A DNA stretch of 64,000 nucleotides. Source: Shinisaurus crocodilurus (lineage: Eukaryota > Chordata > Lepidosauria > Squamata > Shinisauridae). The stretch's first letter is position 1, and each line of letters starts with the position of its first letter. Under the pieces are notes generated by a model. That model was given only the letters and a program-made list of their open reading frames with translations, did no database searches and had not been told where the DNA came from. This document shows positions 11,541 through 23,289 of this stretch, piece after piece. The stretch spans positions 1 through 64,000 of the forward strand of contig CM037881.1 in NCBI GenBank assembly GCA_021292165.1. The letters run 5' to 3'. Position numbers and translations under genes: made by a program.

Positions 11541-11672
11541 CCAACCTGGTTCCCTCCAGTCCAGATGTGTGATTTTTATTTTATTTTTTTACAACTGCTG
11601 GCATTCCTGACCATTGGCCATGCTGGCTGATGGGAGATGAAGTTCAAAACATCTGGAAGGCACCGGGTCAGG
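11541..11672. mobile_element. hAT-type palindromic MITE, diverged
   Basis: Arms cgccaacctggttccctcca and tggaaggcaccgggtcaggg; core cctgaccattggccatgctg. Confidence 0.6.
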
Positions 11673-11757
11673 GAAGCCTAGCTTACATAGATGCAGGAAA
11701 CACAGTGAACTTCCTAACTGCAGCAAGCAACTGTGCAAGCCTGCCCACGGCCAAGGA

Positions 11758-11940
11758 TTTCATAGATTTCATAGATATAGAGTTTCATAGATTTCATTGG
11801 AAGGAGCCTACAAGGCTATCGAGTCCAACCCGTTGCTCAATGCAGGAAACCAGAGGAGGGGGCCTCCCACCCAAGTAATAACCAGGCTTGACCCTGCTTA
11901 GCTTTCCACGCTCAGACAAGCTGAGCCAGCGTGAGCCACA
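11758..11940 (-). mobile_element. 5S-rRNA-derived SINE with CR1-like tail
   Basis: As at 8096-8257, with an expanded tail: the atttcatag unit is duplicated around 11760-11797. Confidence 0.85.
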
Positions 11941-12091
11941 GGCTCCTCGCCTGGCAATGCTACCTGGGCCTGGGGGCACGCAGGTCCATTCAAAAGGGGG
12001 GAAGCAGGGGCACACAGTGGAGAAGAGCACTGCAGTTGCCTTTCCCATCCCCCAAAATGGCCATTATTACAAGGCACTTGTTATACAACAC

Positions 12092-12570
12092 CAGGGGCGG
12101 CTGGCGACTCCTGTGTCACTGGGGCTCCTTATCCATTGCATTTATTTATTTTATTATATTTATACCCCGCCTTTTTTCCTGCGAGGAACCCAAGGCGGCT
12201 TACATAATCCTCCTCCTCCTCCTCCTCTCCATTTTATCCTCACAACAACCCTGTGAGGTAGGTTAAGGCTGAGAGCCAGCGACTGTCCCAAAGTCACCCA
12301 GTGAGCTCCGTGGCCGAGCGGGGGGGACTAGAACCCGGATCTCCCGGGTCCCCAGTCCGACACTCTCATCACCGCTACGCCACACACACATTGCATCTTT
12401 TTGTTTGAGCTGTAGAAGAACTATCCACGGGTGCTCCGTGGTGGTGAACCTATTTTTGGGGTGTGTGTGTGGAGCTCAGCACCACGGAGAGCTCCTGTAA
12501 AGCTGGAAACGGACCGGTGCAATGGATAAGGAGCCGCACGCCCACAGGAGTCACCACCAGCCTCCCCCCC
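12092..12570. mobile_element. Palindromic MITE (aggggcggctgg ends) split by a SINE
   Basis: Arms gctggcgactcctgtgtcac and cacaggagtcaccaccagcc, with inner inverted arms around ggtgctccgtggtggtgaac. The Sauria SINE at 12139-12388 interrupts the left part and is flanked by attgcat on both sides. Related to the copies at 35121 and 36722. Confidence 0.6.
12139..12388 (-). mobile_element. Sauria-type tRNA-derived SINE
   Basis: Complete reverse-oriented copy, with tail ttatattta, ccccgcctttttt, and head aactagaacccggatctccc. Flanked by a short duplication attgcat. Confidence 0.92.
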
Positions 12571-12707
12571 CCCCCCCCCGCCACAGCACAGAGCTAAGCA
12601 TGGAGACAGTGGCTGACCGACCTGCTTCTGGGCTCAATCCAGACACTCATCAGGGAATGAACAGAGACTTTTAAGGCCCACTGGCCTATCAAAGGCAGTC
12701 ACTAGCC

Positions 12708-12844
12708 CAGAGTTCTCCAGCCTTGGGTCCCCAGATGTTTTTGGCCTACAGCTCCCAGCATGCCCCAGCCAGCTACGCTGGCTGGGGCATGCTGGGAGTT
12801 GTAGGCCAAAAAAACATCTGGGGGCCCAAGGCTGGAGAACTCTG
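12708..12844. mobile_element. Family A palindromic MITE, full length
   Basis: 137-bp palindrome with variant ends cagagttctccagcc. The change is present in both arms (compensatory). Flanks cactagcc and ggctagcc. Confidence 0.92.
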
Positions 12845-13539
12845 GGCTAGCCAAATACAGATGACCAGTTACAAAACAATAACTTCCCACAGTACGCACA
12901 TCATTGCTGGGCAAACCAGCAGCACTTTGGTGATGAGAATTGGACCACTCCCTTTGCTTCATCAGATTTCTGATAAGGTGCAGATATGTGGCAAAAGACA
13001 CACACACACACACACGCACACACTTGGTACAATGTTACAGATGACCACCTCAAGACAAGCTGTATTATGTACACAACATGGTGACACTTGGTAACTTGCC
13101 CTTTTGTATTCACCCGCTATTATCGCTTTTACAGATCGAGAAATGGAGGCAAAAAGAAGTCTTTGTGGAGGCCAGACCTTCAGAAAATTATGGTCTGGCA
13201 AATTATGGCCATTTCGCATCTTTCGGATGACCAAGACATGGGAACTGGGTTAATGGAAGGAGGGAGGATGCTCGGGCTTTATTTCTGAGAGATGATATGG
13301 GCTGGGAATCAGGACTCCTGAGTTCTGTGGCTCCTCCAGAGGTAAATTATCTCTTCCTGTTCCTTCCCCCCCCACACACACACACTTCAACCCACCTACC
13401 TTCCAAATCTCTGTTGCCAGGCACCCTGAAAGCAGAATCTTTTCAATGTTTCGCTCGCTCGCTGAAGCTTTCTTAGATTTTTGAAGCAGTAATCAGTGCT
13501 GGCCCCAGACATTTTTGCGGCCAGAAGTGCAGCCCAACT

Positions 13540-13570
<31 letters not shown>

Positions 13571-15030
13571 ACGTGTGCACATGGTGCCACCACCTGACGC
13601 AGGTCACTTCACCCTGCTGCCTGGCCCTGGCAATAATAAAGAACGGGGACTGAATTTTAGGCCAAGCAGTTTCCTACTTGCCTGCCATTGCTGTTTTATT
13701 CCAGCACCAAGGCCAGCTCCCAACTGCCTCCCTAAACCATAGTAATAATAATTGCTGAGTGCCTCCTTGAAAGGCTGAAGGCGTTGGCGATGTGAATTCC
13801 ACTGATGATGGACGGCTCCAGATCGCACCTCTCTAACATCCAGTCTATTGTGCTGGTATCTGAAGAGGGGCCATTTGCACCAGACAGAGTGGAATGCAAT
13901 CCAGGGGGAATCGGGAGATACTGGAACCATCTGGCAATTGGGTTCACTCAGCCTTGGATCCATATACCCCCGGGGGGGGGGGGGGGGCAGAAGGATAAGC
14001 TTTAGTTAACTTCACACACACAGACTTATACTGATTGCAGATCACAAGGATGGCAGGCAGGTTTTTGCTCTGCTGATAGGAAATGGGGGAAAGGTTTTTG
14101 GATGGAGGAAACCAGGCCGGTTCTTTATGCCCACCCCCTACTCATTTCTGCTTTATAGCACAGGGCAAATGGCCTCTGGCCTGCTTCCTCCCCCTGCTCC
14201 TTCATGCTCTGACATGGATTTTCCATAAGTGACTTCAGACTGCAACTTTTGATGCAAGCAATTTTGAAGTCTGAAATCCTCCCAAGACAAATCAAGCCAT
14301 TTAAAGAGTTTCATTGTTATTAAATTATTATCGGTGATATCGCCCACCACCCCCACCATCAAATCCCAGAGATTCAATTGGAAAACCGTATGAATAAACA
14401 CAAACATTAGGATTTTGGATTTGTGTTTTTATAAAACATGTTTAAGAGAGAATAAGCCCACCGAGGACCATTAAAGCCAAATCATTTCCCTATTCACAGA
14501 CACACACCAACGTTTATTATTTTTAGTATTATTAGTATTATTTTTAGTATTATTAGTATTATTTTTAGTATTATTAGTATTATTTTTTATGTTTGTTTCC
14601 CACCTTTTGGCCCACCAGAGGCCTTCCCAAGGCAATTCTTTAGGTATAGAAATTTCCCAGATTTTTGAAACAACACGAAGAACCATAACAAAGCACATAC
14701 GGTAATCAACGTATTTGAAATACTGGGCATGTCTTTAATTAATTAATACTCAATGACGGAAAGAATTGTTGGGATGGGAAAGCACCCCTGCTTCCCAATC
14801 AGAGCTCATAGGGGAGGGAGAACGCGGGTTACAAAAATGACAATTCAGTCGTTTTTCTTTTTCTTAAGTTGGGAAAGCTGGTGGCGGAAATATTAATCAA
14901 CACCCCCGGGAGGGGGGAAGGGGGGTGTTAAGAAAGTCAGATGGGGGTAATTAATAAAGCGATTCTACAGCCACACACACACACACAAACACAAGCAAAG
15001 CGGTAGCGATGGGAATAGAGGGAGATATGA
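12845..15030. other. Mostly non-repetitive sequence with microsatellites; no gene recognised
   Basis: CA runs at about 13000-13020 and 13540-13571, a poly-G run at 13971-13987, and a 21-bp minisatellite at 14515-14589. About 13120-13145 resembles a MIR core. The stretch 13735-13960 is open in two minus-strand frames but no family is recognised. Confidence 0.4.
14515..14589. repeat. Minisatellite, 21-bp AT-rich unit
   Basis: The unit tattattagtatttttag-like is repeated more than three times with almost no change. Confidence 0.9.
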
Positions 15031-15036
15031 AGGTGT

Positions 15037-15068
15037 TGTGTGTGTGTGTGTGTGTGTGTGCGTGTGTC
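15037..15068. repeat. GT microsatellite at the CpG island edge
   Basis: Pure gt run followed by ggtggtggtggt. Confidence 0.95.
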
Positions 15069-15193
15069 GGGGGTGGTGGTGGTGGTCCGCTGCCACGCTG
15101 CCACACCTTACTTAATGCCATCTCCGTAGAGAAGCTGAAATACATCAACAGAAACTCGTCCGGTCCTGTGAACACACAAGAGCAGAAATGGCC

Positions 15194-15196
<3 letters not shown>

Positions 15197-15226
<30 letters not shown>
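15197..15226. repeat. GA microsatellite
   Basis: Pure ga run. Confidence 0.95.
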
Positions 15227-15229
<3 letters not shown>

Positions 15230-15239
15230 CAAACCGGGC

Positions 15240-16560
15240 TTGAATTCCGAAGGCTTCGACATCAAGCAGAAATTTCGCCCTGACGGGCAGCCGAGAAAGA
15301 GACAAGACAGACAGACAGCCCTCGACTCACCCTCGCGTGTGTGCGTGCGTGTGTGCGCGCGCGCGCGCGCGTGTGTTGCCTCCCAAACACTGATGGAGCT
15401 TCCCAGAGGGTCTCTCTCAGCCTCTGCCGGATTCGGTCCCCTTCTCTTCCGCGGTCCATCTCCAGCTGAGGAAAGCCCCGGGTTTCTTATGGAATCCCAT
15501 CCCGGTGGGTACGGGAGATCACGCACCCTCCCCCTTTGCACGATCTCTGCCGATGTTTCCTCTTCCCCACCCACCCTCGGTCCAGAAACCTCCATGTTTC
15601 TTGGGAGGGGGGGGGAGAGGAAAGGGGGAAAAAAAAGGGGGGGGAACACCACCCCAACCTTTCTCTTCTTCCCAGCTCTCAGTTCCACCCCAGAGCACAA
15701 AAGGGGAAGCCGGCAGCAGCGAAAACAGGCGCCGATCCGCCCGGCCTTGCTCGAGCCCCCCGCCCCCCCCCCCCCCGCCGTCCAGAGTTGTGTCTGCCTG
15801 CGAGATCCCCCTTAAAAATCACGCCGAAGACGGAGGAGCCCAGTCCACCTTGACAGACACAGGGGCGGAGGGATCCCACCCAATGAGAAACGGAGGGGGC
15901 GGGCGGGGAGGCGGCGCAGGGGCGCTGAGCGAACCGACGTGAAGCCCGGAGACATCAGCCAGGCAGGGCAGGGCAGGGCAGGGCGAGGCAACAAGGCTGG
16001 GGCTCGATCCACTCCTGCCGCCCCCCCCCCCACACACAAACACACACACACACACGCACTCCTGGAGCCACCACGTGACGTTCTCCCTCGGGGTCTCAAA
16101 GGCGTGGCCCCTCTCCGGATCCACAATGGCCCCTGGGCTGGGCGAGGCGGGGGATGGAAACTTAACTGGGCACGTGGGCGCCGCCGCCGCCGCCACCCTC
16201 TGGTTCTCTGGACCCGGAGTGGGCGCAGGCAGGAATGGCTGTGCTGGCTGGCAGGCAGGCAGGAGGCAAACATGGGGGGGCGTCTGTGGGTGGGTGTGGG
16301 GGATTCATTCTCCCTTCGCTCGGTTCTAAGGGGAGATCCGCTTCCCGGATCTAGGTGTGTGGGATCGTACACCGGGGAGCGAGGCCCGGGCCTGAACTGG
16401 GCGGAAAATGACCCCCGGGGGGGGGGGGCGTTGGCCGGCGTGGCGGCCCTGCCGTCAGGGGGTGAGGTGGGCCGCAGAACTGGCCTGGGGGGTGGGGGCA
16501 GACACATCTGGACTGGGAGTCTTGCAGAGAAGGAGGAGCCCCCGCAGCCGAGGAAGAGAA
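15240..16560. promoter_or_regulatory. CpG island, probable promoter of an unidentified gene
   Basis: The region is strongly GC- and CpG-rich against an AT-richer background. It carries GC boxes (gggggcgggcgggg near 15895), a CCAAT sequence (acccaatgaga near 15878), a CACGTGACG E-box/CRE composite near 16072, and a CGCCGCCGCCGC run near 16180. Low-complexity runs of GA, GT/GC, CA and poly-G/C are embedded. Several long frames cross it on both strands but consist of simple-repeat translation and were not accepted as genes. No coding exon was recognised beside it, so strand and gene are unknown. Confidence 0.6.
15335..15376. repeat. Mixed GT/GC alternating purine-pyrimidine run
   Basis: gtgtgtgcgcgcgcgcgcgc pattern, a potential Z-DNA former, inside the CpG island. 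Confidence 0.92.
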
Positions 16561-16615
16561 AAGTGATCAACTTGCAAGAAAACGTTGCAAACATTGCCAG
16601 TGTCGCCCATCAGCT

Positions 16616-16640
16616 TGTGTGTGTGTGTGTGTGTGTGTGT
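16616..16640. repeat. GT microsatellite
   Basis: Pure gt run at the right end of the CpG island. Confidence 0.95.
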
Positions 16641-16737
16641 TGGAAAATTGAATGATTTACATCTGCTGGTCTTTCTCTTTCATTTTGTCATTTAAAGATG
16701 AATTCTCATAAACTGCCAATTATTAAATACCATCAAT

Positions 16738-16762
16738 TACTACTACTACTACTACTACTACT
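16738..16762. repeat. ACT microsatellite
   Basis: Pure act run. Confidence 0.95.
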
Positions 16763-16789
16763 AATAGTAATATGTTTTTTTATATATAC

Positions 16790-16965
16790 CATATATATAC
16801 CAAAGCACTTCACATGCATTGTTGTGTAATCTTTTTTTAAAAACCCTGCAAGGTAGGCCATTATTTCCCCCATGTTGCAGGCAGAGAGAGAGATAGAGGT
16901 GCCTGAGAGCTGGGTGCTTCCTAATTTGTAGCTCAACCTAAGCCACCGTGCTACACCAACTATTA
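16790..16965 (-). mobile_element. MIR-like SINE remnant
   Basis: aagcacttcacatgcattgt, ccctgcaaggtaggccatta and ccatgttgcaggcagagaga follow the order of an old MIR element. Weak. Confidence 0.4.
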
Positions 16966-17437
16966 AGTAGAAGATATTAAACATTTATATTTAATTAGAT
17001 TCAGATTGTAACAATATTTTGCTCTTTCTTTTTTTTTTAATGCCTGTAAATATGTTGTATGACCTTTGGAACTCATTTTGCACCCTCCCATGCCCAGGCT
17101 GCATTTGGGTCAGCTGTTTCATTATCTGCTCATCCTAGTTTTGCTACAGTTATGTTGTCTGGAGTGTGACTTGATAGAGCTACCTCAGCCAACAATATGA
17201 AGAGGAAAGACCGCAAATGTGTCGCTATTACACTAGCCATTCCAGGAGGCTGCAGCAGAGGGAGCTGAGAAGGGAAGCGGGGCCATGCCACCAATGCTGC
17301 TTAAAGACCGCTTGCTTTTTTCCTCTTCCCTCCCCATTTCTTTTTCCTTTTGTGTTGTTTTGTGGCTTTGGCTCTCCTGTTCAACTTTTGGAGGCAAAAC
17401 AGAGGTGTTGCTTGCAAAAACGTGTTTCAGAATTCTC

Positions 17438-17585
17438 CTCTAGCCATTTCAATGCTGAATATTCACTGGATATTCTCCTAATATTCAATATTTGCTGAAT
17501 ATTCACTGACGAAGGAGAGCCTGAATATTCACTGAATATTCGCTGAATAGCCAATGAATATTCGCTTAATAGTCACTGATACTGG
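17438..17585. repeat. Imperfect minisatellite (gaatattcact)
   Basis: About ten variants of tgaatattcact / tgaatattcgct. The unit contains the palindrome gaatattc. Confidence 0.85.
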
Positions 17586-17634
17586 AATTTGACAATGATA
17601 CCCCATTTTATTTGATTGCTATATATATATTTGT

Positions 17635-17862
17635 GTGTGGCGTAGTGGTGAGACTGTTGGACTGGGATCCGGGTTCTGGTCCCCGCTCAGCCATGAAACT
17701 CACTGGGTGACTTTGGGCCAGTCACGGACTCTCAGCCTAACCTACCTCACAGGGTTGTTGTGAGGATAAAATGGAGAGGAGGAGGAGGATTATGTAAGCC
17801 GCCTTGAGTTCCTTGCAGGAAAAAAGGCGGGGTATAAATATAATAAAGAAGAAGAAAGAAAA
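17635..17862 (+). mobile_element. Sauria-type tRNA-derived SINE
   Basis: Starts at the A-box-like gtggcgtagtggtgag; box B-like gggttctggtccccg; then ctcacagggttgttgtgagg and the ggcggggtataaatataata tail. Confidence 0.93.
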
Positions 17863-18362
17863 GAAGACAATCGCTGTTGAAATTTCGTATTTTGCACCTG
17901 CGCAAAGCAATCAAGCGAAGTCAACAAAACACTCACATTTCAAAGTAAACACAGACACACACTTTAAAAATGTGAAATTTCATATTAACAGTCTCAGTGA
18001 CATAATTTTATCCATCCAGCAAATTTTTGAATATCTGCAGCTGTTAGTGGTACCCATGACAGAAAATCGAAAGGGCCCTCCCAGCCTGGTTAACACAGGG
18101 CAGAATCCAATGGGAAGCCATCCTGCACAAGTCCCATTGAAATGCACAAAGGGCAAGAAGAACAGGGTCTGGTTCATTTCAATGTGCTTGGGTAGAAGAA
18201 TTTTTGCCCTCTATGTGGTCCTCCTGGATCAGGTCAGAGCTGTCTGTCTTCTACTTTATTGCCTTTACTGGTGCCCAATGCCCATCCCTTTATGTTGCCT
18301 TATGGGGGGGGGGGCTCTGGGAGCAGGGGGTCACAAGACTTATGTCCCACCAAGTCTGTGCT
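17863..18362. other. No recognised feature
   Basis: Low-repeat sequence ending at an attc microsatellite (18363-18386). The open frame over 17804-18436 has no recognisable domain and starts inside the SINE. Confidence 0.45.
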
Positions 18363-18386
18363 TTATTCATTCATTCATTCATTCAT

Positions 18387-18680
18387 TTTCTATACCGCCC
18401 AATAGCCGAAGCTCTCTGGGTGGTGTACAACAATAATTAAAAACAAACAATAAAATACAGTTAAAAATATAAACAATGAAACATGAAATTTTTAAAACCA
18501 ATTTTAAAAATATCTCAAAAACAAGTTAATAAAAATACGACCGCTAAAAACAATTTACCACCCTGCCATATACCATTTAATTATTAAAAGCCTCAACGTA
18601 GAGGTGGGCCTCAGGGGGGAGCTTGTTCCACAGTTGGGGGGCTACCACAGAGAAGGCCCTCCCCCTTGTCGCCGCCCTTC
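18387..18680 (-). mobile_element. L2 LINE 3' fragment
   Basis: Reverse strand ends with the cagagagcttcggctattgg 3' UTR. The far end matches the L2 C-terminus (ccttctctgtggtagccccc). Confidence 0.8.
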
Positions 18681-19140
18681 CGAGCCTTTAAGCAGTGGGG
18701 CAGCCCTGCCTGCCTGGCCAGCCTCGCTCTTTCTGTGGGGGACGAGCTCCCCATTCATCCGTCTGTCCTCGTTGCTTCACCAGCTTGGCAAGCCCAGAGC
18801 CCAGCTGCCATGCGCCCTGTTGTCACACAGATTCAGAGGTTAAATGATTCATGTCAAAGCAGAGGGCGAAGAGCTGGAGTAGCTCCCATGATTACACACA
18901 GATCAAAGGTCACGTCACACGTCACGCGTGCCGAAAGATGTTCACAGCCCACCCAATGCGCTCACTTCGCAGCACTCTGCAAGCTGGGGCTTTGTTACCC
19001 CCAGGGCCCCTAAAACTCTGGGAGACTTAATGAATCTGGAAAGAAGAATGGGGGCAGGCAGGAAACTCTCTCCTCCCCCCACCCCGATCTCTCCCTCCCT
19101 GCTCCCCCCTCTCTCACAGACAGCAGAGACGAAGGCTGAA
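18681..19140. other. No recognised feature
   Basis: Unique-looking sequence up to the CR1 insertion. Confidence 0.45.
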
Positions 19141-20206
19141 ACACAATTGGCTACAGAATCGGACTCAAAGAGTGCTTATCAATGGTTCCTTCTCAAACTG
19201 GGGAGAGGTAACGAGCGGGGTACCACAGGGCTCGGTCCTGGGCCCGGTGCTCTTCAACATTTTTATTAATGACTTGGATGAGGAGGTACAGGGAATGCTT
19301 ATCAAATTTGCAGATGACACAAAGTTGGGTGGAACAGCTAATACTCTGGAAGACAGAAACAAAATCCAAAGTGACCTCGATAGGCTGGAGCGCTGGGCCG
19401 AAAACAACAGAATGAAATTTAATAGGGATAAATGCCAAGTGCTGCACCTAGGGAGAGGAAACCAAATGCAGAGTTACAGAATGGGGGACACTTGGCTCAA
19501 CAATACTACAAGTGAGAAGGATCTTGGAATTGTGGTAGATCACAAACTGAATATGAGCCAGCAATGCGATGTGGCTGCAAAGAAGGCAAATGCAATTTTG
19601 GGCTGTATTAATAGAAGTATAGCTTCCAAATCGTGGGAAGTGATAATTCCCCTTTACTCAGCACTGGTTAGGCCTCATCTTGAGTACTGCGTCCAGTTCT
19701 GGGCACCATACTTTAAGAAGGACGTAGACAAACTGGAGAGGGTTCAGAGGAGGGCAACAAGGATGATAAAGGGACTGGAAACAAGGCCCTATGAGGAGAG
19801 ACTGAAAGAACTGGGCATGTTTAGCCTTCAGAAGAGGAGGCTGAGGGGAGATATGATCGCACTCTTCCAGTACTTGAAGGGTTGTCACACAGAGGAAGGC
19901 CAGAATCTCTTCTCGGTCATCCCAGTTTGCAGGACACGGAATAATGGGCTCAAGTTACAGGAACCCAGATTCCACCTAAACATCAGGAAAAATTTCCTGA
20001 CTGTCAGAGCAATAAGACAATGGAATCAACTACCTAGGGAGGTGGTGGGCTCTCCCAGTCTGGTCTGGAGGCATTCAAGGTGCGGCTGGACGGCCATCTG
20101 TCAGGGATGCTTTGACCTGGATTCCTGCATTGAGCAGGGGGTTGGACTCGATGGCCTTGTAGGCCCCTTCCAACTCTACTTTTCTATGATTCTATGATTC
20201 TATGAT
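19141..20206 (+). mobile_element. CR1 LINE, 5'-truncated, nearly open C-terminal frame
   Basis: From within the RT domain ([37 protein letters not shown]) to the 3' UTR and attctatg repeats. One frame is open for 341 codons, so this copy is younger than the one at 2560. A local ctggtctggaggc duplication shifts the frame near the end. Confidence 0.95.
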
Positions 20207-20285
20207 CTTATACACACATGTACCTGGGAGCAAGTCTCATTGAATTCAATGGGACTTACTTCTGGGAAGTCAACAGATAGGATTG
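20207..20285. repeat. Conserved reptile-repeat motif (gggagcaagtctcattgaat)
   Basis: The motif attgaattcaatgggactta with its inverted counterpart occurs also near 35840 and 36060, as common remnants of one MITE family. Confidence 0.45.
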
Positions 20286-20999
20286 TGTGGTAAGAGTCAC
20301 TTCGTATTACGTGGTGCTTTTCCTTCAGGGATTCAGCAATAAAGCAATGGTGCATGCCCGCAGGCACCATCACATGTGAAGATCATGCACACGTGGTCTT
20401 TTACCTCTGGGAAGCAGTGATGATCAGTCAGTGGGCTTTGACAAGGGGGGAAGAGGACTGCCTCAGCACTTTAAGATCTGGCTTCTAACTGCCCCCCTCC
20501 CACCTCCTAGGACTCTTTCCTGGCCCAGCAGAACACCACCATGGCAGTTGGAAACACCTGGCCCTAGGAATCCAGCAGCCTCCTGGGGCGTATAAGTCGG
20601 CCCATTGCGGGGATGCAGGCTGCCCCTGGCGGGGCAGGGGCAACACCAAAGTGGGTGACGGCAAAGAGGGTGCACCCCGTTGGGGTTGCACCTTCGGGGT
20701 GCCTCGTGGGCGAGAGCGCACCTCTCTTCTCTCTCTTCACCTCTCCCTCTTTGCTTCGGGTGCTTGTGTGCCTGCTTGTGTGTTGCCGCCCGATTATTTT
20801 TATGTTCATTTTGTTGCTGTGCCGGGTTGATTGTGTACGAGTGGACGGTGAATAGTGTACATGTGAGGTTCTTCTGAGTGGCTGTGGATTGGTTTGTGCT
20901 GTGTGGATGAGGACTGAGAGTGTGCGATACATACGTGTCGGTGTGGAGGGACGTCTGCGCAGGGAGTACCCTGACGCGGGGGCCCATGTGGAGGAGGCG
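20286..20999. other. No gene recognised; GC-rich at 20560-20720
   Basis: The frames over 20463-21099 lack known domains. The GC-rich part may be the 5' end of the L2 element that follows. Confidence 0.35.
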
Positions 21000-21134
21000 G
21001 TGCCGCCATCCCAGTGATTTGGGGTAGAAGGAGATTTGGCAGGAGGAGGGGAAGGGGATCGGGACATCGGAGAGGAATGGGCTGCAGATGTTTATACACT
21101 GCTCCTCTTCTACCCCCCTCCTCTAGCTCTCACG

Positions 21135-21298
21135 CAGGGCCGGTGCTACCATTAGGCCAACTAGGCAGCTGCCTAGGGCGCAGGGCTAAAGGGGGCGCCA
21201 GGAGCATAGGGCTGGAGGGAGGGAGGGCTCAAGTGGGAAGGGGGGGCGCTAAATATCTGATCTTGCCTAGGGCACCAAACTGCCTTGCACCGGCCCTG
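21135..21298. mobile_element. Family C hAT element
   Basis: Ends cagggccggtgctacc and gcaccggccctg, with a perfect 8-bp duplication ctctcacg (21127-21134 and 21299-21306). Confidence 0.95.
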
Positions 21299-21680
21299 CT
21301 CTCACGTATCTGGTAGCTCATCCACTGAGCCCTCCTGTCCTGCCTTGTGGCACTGCTATGTAACGCCAGGTTGGTCCGCAATAAGACTGCACTCGTTCAC
21401 GATTTTACCGTGGGTGAGAAGGCCGATCTGGCGTGTATTACTGAGACTTGGATGGGTGAGCTGGGTGGACCAGACCTGACTCAGCTCCGCCTACCTGGGT
21501 ACTCGGTGCCGCACCAGCATAGGCCGGAAGGGCCAGAGGGGTGGAGAGCTGCCGTCATTCACGAAAGTTCCATCTCTATCGGCGCCAGGAAGCCGCTCCA
21601 CCTTGGAGTGGGCCTTGAGGGGGTTGCGCTTGGTGTTGGGCCATAGAGACAGATTGGAGATGCTGTTGGTTGGTCTACCG

Positions 21681-21816
21681 CAGTGTTCTCCAACCTTGGG
21701 CCCCCAGATGTTTTTGGCCTACAACTCCCAGCATGCCCCAGCCAGCTACGCTGGCTGGGGCATGCTGGGAGTTGTAGGCCAAAAAACATCTGGGGGCCCA
21801 AGGTTGGAGAACACTG
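21681..21816. mobile_element. Family A palindromic MITE, full length
   Basis: 136 bp with arms cttgggcccccagatg/catctgggggcccaag. Perfect duplication gtctaccg (21673-21680 and 21817-21824). Confidence 0.96.
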
Positions 21817-22446
21817 GTCTACCGCCCACCCAGCATCCTCCCTGACCAAGCTGGCAGAGGTGGTCTCGGGTGTGGTGTTGGAGGAACCCGGGACCGTGTT
21901 CCTGGGTGACTTTAATTTCCATGCTGAGGCTGCTGCTGGAGCTCCCGTTCAGGATTTCATGGCCTCCATGACCTCCATGGGGCCGTCTCAGTTTGTCATC
22001 AGCCCAACACATGAAGCGGGGCATAGCCTTGACTTGATCTTTGCCCCAGGCTGTGAGATGGGTAGTCTAGAAATGGGGTGGGCGGTGTTTTCCAAGTAAC
22101 CCCATTGTCAAGGTCAGACCATTTCCTGGTAAGGTTTGAACTCACGCATGACTTCCCTCCTGCAGGGGTGGGGTGGGGGCCCATTCGGATGGCCCGCCCC
22201 AGGAGACTGATGGAATCCAAAGGATTTCGGAATGCTCTTGGGGATTTTCCAGTGGATAGAGCTGGTGATCCAGCCAAGGCCCTGGTCTCACTGTGGAAGG
22301 GTGAGACATGGAGGGCCATCGACTTGATCGCTCCCGAGTGCCCTCTCCGGCTCTGTAAAACCCGCCCTGCTCCTTGGTATACTGGGGAACTGTGGCCAAT
22401 GAAATAGGCTGGACGTCAGCTGGAGTGCAAATGGTATAAGACTTGA

Positions 22447-22494
22447 AGCATAGATTTCATAGATTTCATAGATCATAGAGTTGGAAGGAGCCTA
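22447..22494 (-). mobile_element. CR1/5S-SINE tail scrap
   Basis: agatttcatagatcatagag ttggaaggag only. Confidence 0.7.
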
Positions 22495-22537
22495 CAGACC
22501 AAGCACGCTCTCGAGTGCATAATTGTGCCTATTGAGC

Positions 22538-22775
22538 CAGCGTGGCGTAGTGGTGGGAGTGTTGGACTGGGACTCGGGAGATCCGGGTTCTAGTCCCCGC
22601 TCGGCCATGAAGCTCACTGGGTGACTTTGGGCCAGTCACTGACTCTCAGCCTAACCCACCTCACAGGGTTGTTGTGAGGATAAAATGGAGAGGAGGAGGA
22701 AGATTATGTAAGCCGCCTTGGGTTCCTTGCAGGAAAAAAGGCGGGGTATAAATGAAATAAATAAATAAAAAAATG
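22538..22775 (+). mobile_element. Sauria-type tRNA-derived SINE
   Basis: Complete: gccagcgtggcgtagtggtg head, ccgggttctagtccccgctc box B, ggcggggtataaatgaaata tail. Inserted in the L2. Confidence 0.95.
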
Positions 22776-23289
22776 CATGGCAGTGTGGGCAGCAAAGAAG
22801 TGTTACTTTGCTGCCTTCATTGTGTCCTTGAGTCCAGCAGAGCTCTTTCTGGTGGTCCGGGGGCTGTTAACACTCTCCCCCAGTGAATGGGGCCCTGGTC
22901 CCCTCAAAGTCCCGCCGTGACTTCTTTGCATCACACTTTGAGGACAAAATTGCTCGTCTCCGCAGCGAACTTGTTGACGCTGTCATTGGCACAGCTCCGA
23001 TCGAGGTAGTATATCTGATGCCACCATCTGCCCAATTTTGTGGGATCCATTTCAGTTGCTGTGGCCTGATGATGTGGACAAGGTGCTTGCAGCACTGCTG
23101 CGATCGACCACGTGCCCCCTTGACCCTCCTGGCTTATAAAAACTAGCGGGGGTGGTGGTGATGGCTGGCTGGGTCCAGGGAGTGGTAAACGCATCTCTAC
23201 ATGAAGGGGTGGTTCCTGCTGTCCTTAAAGAGGCAGTAGTGTGACCACTCCTGAAAAAAACCCACTCTGGGCCCAACAGTATTTGATAT

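Noticed and set aside
13604..13963. Minus-strand frames MDPRLSEPNC... and MNPIARWFQY... as exons
   Set aside because: Two overlapping frames are open and neither resembles a known family; no convincing splice sites were established.
14951..16655. Long open frames on both strands (up to 268 codons) over the CpG island
   Set aside because: They are made of translated GT, GA, CA and poly-G/C runs, overlap on both strands and show no domain. Better explained by low stop-codon density in GC-rich repeats.
22538..22600. tRNA gene
   Set aside because: A- and B-box-like sequences belong to the head of a Sauria SINE; the body and tail follow directly and no clover-leaf with intact acceptor ends is evident.
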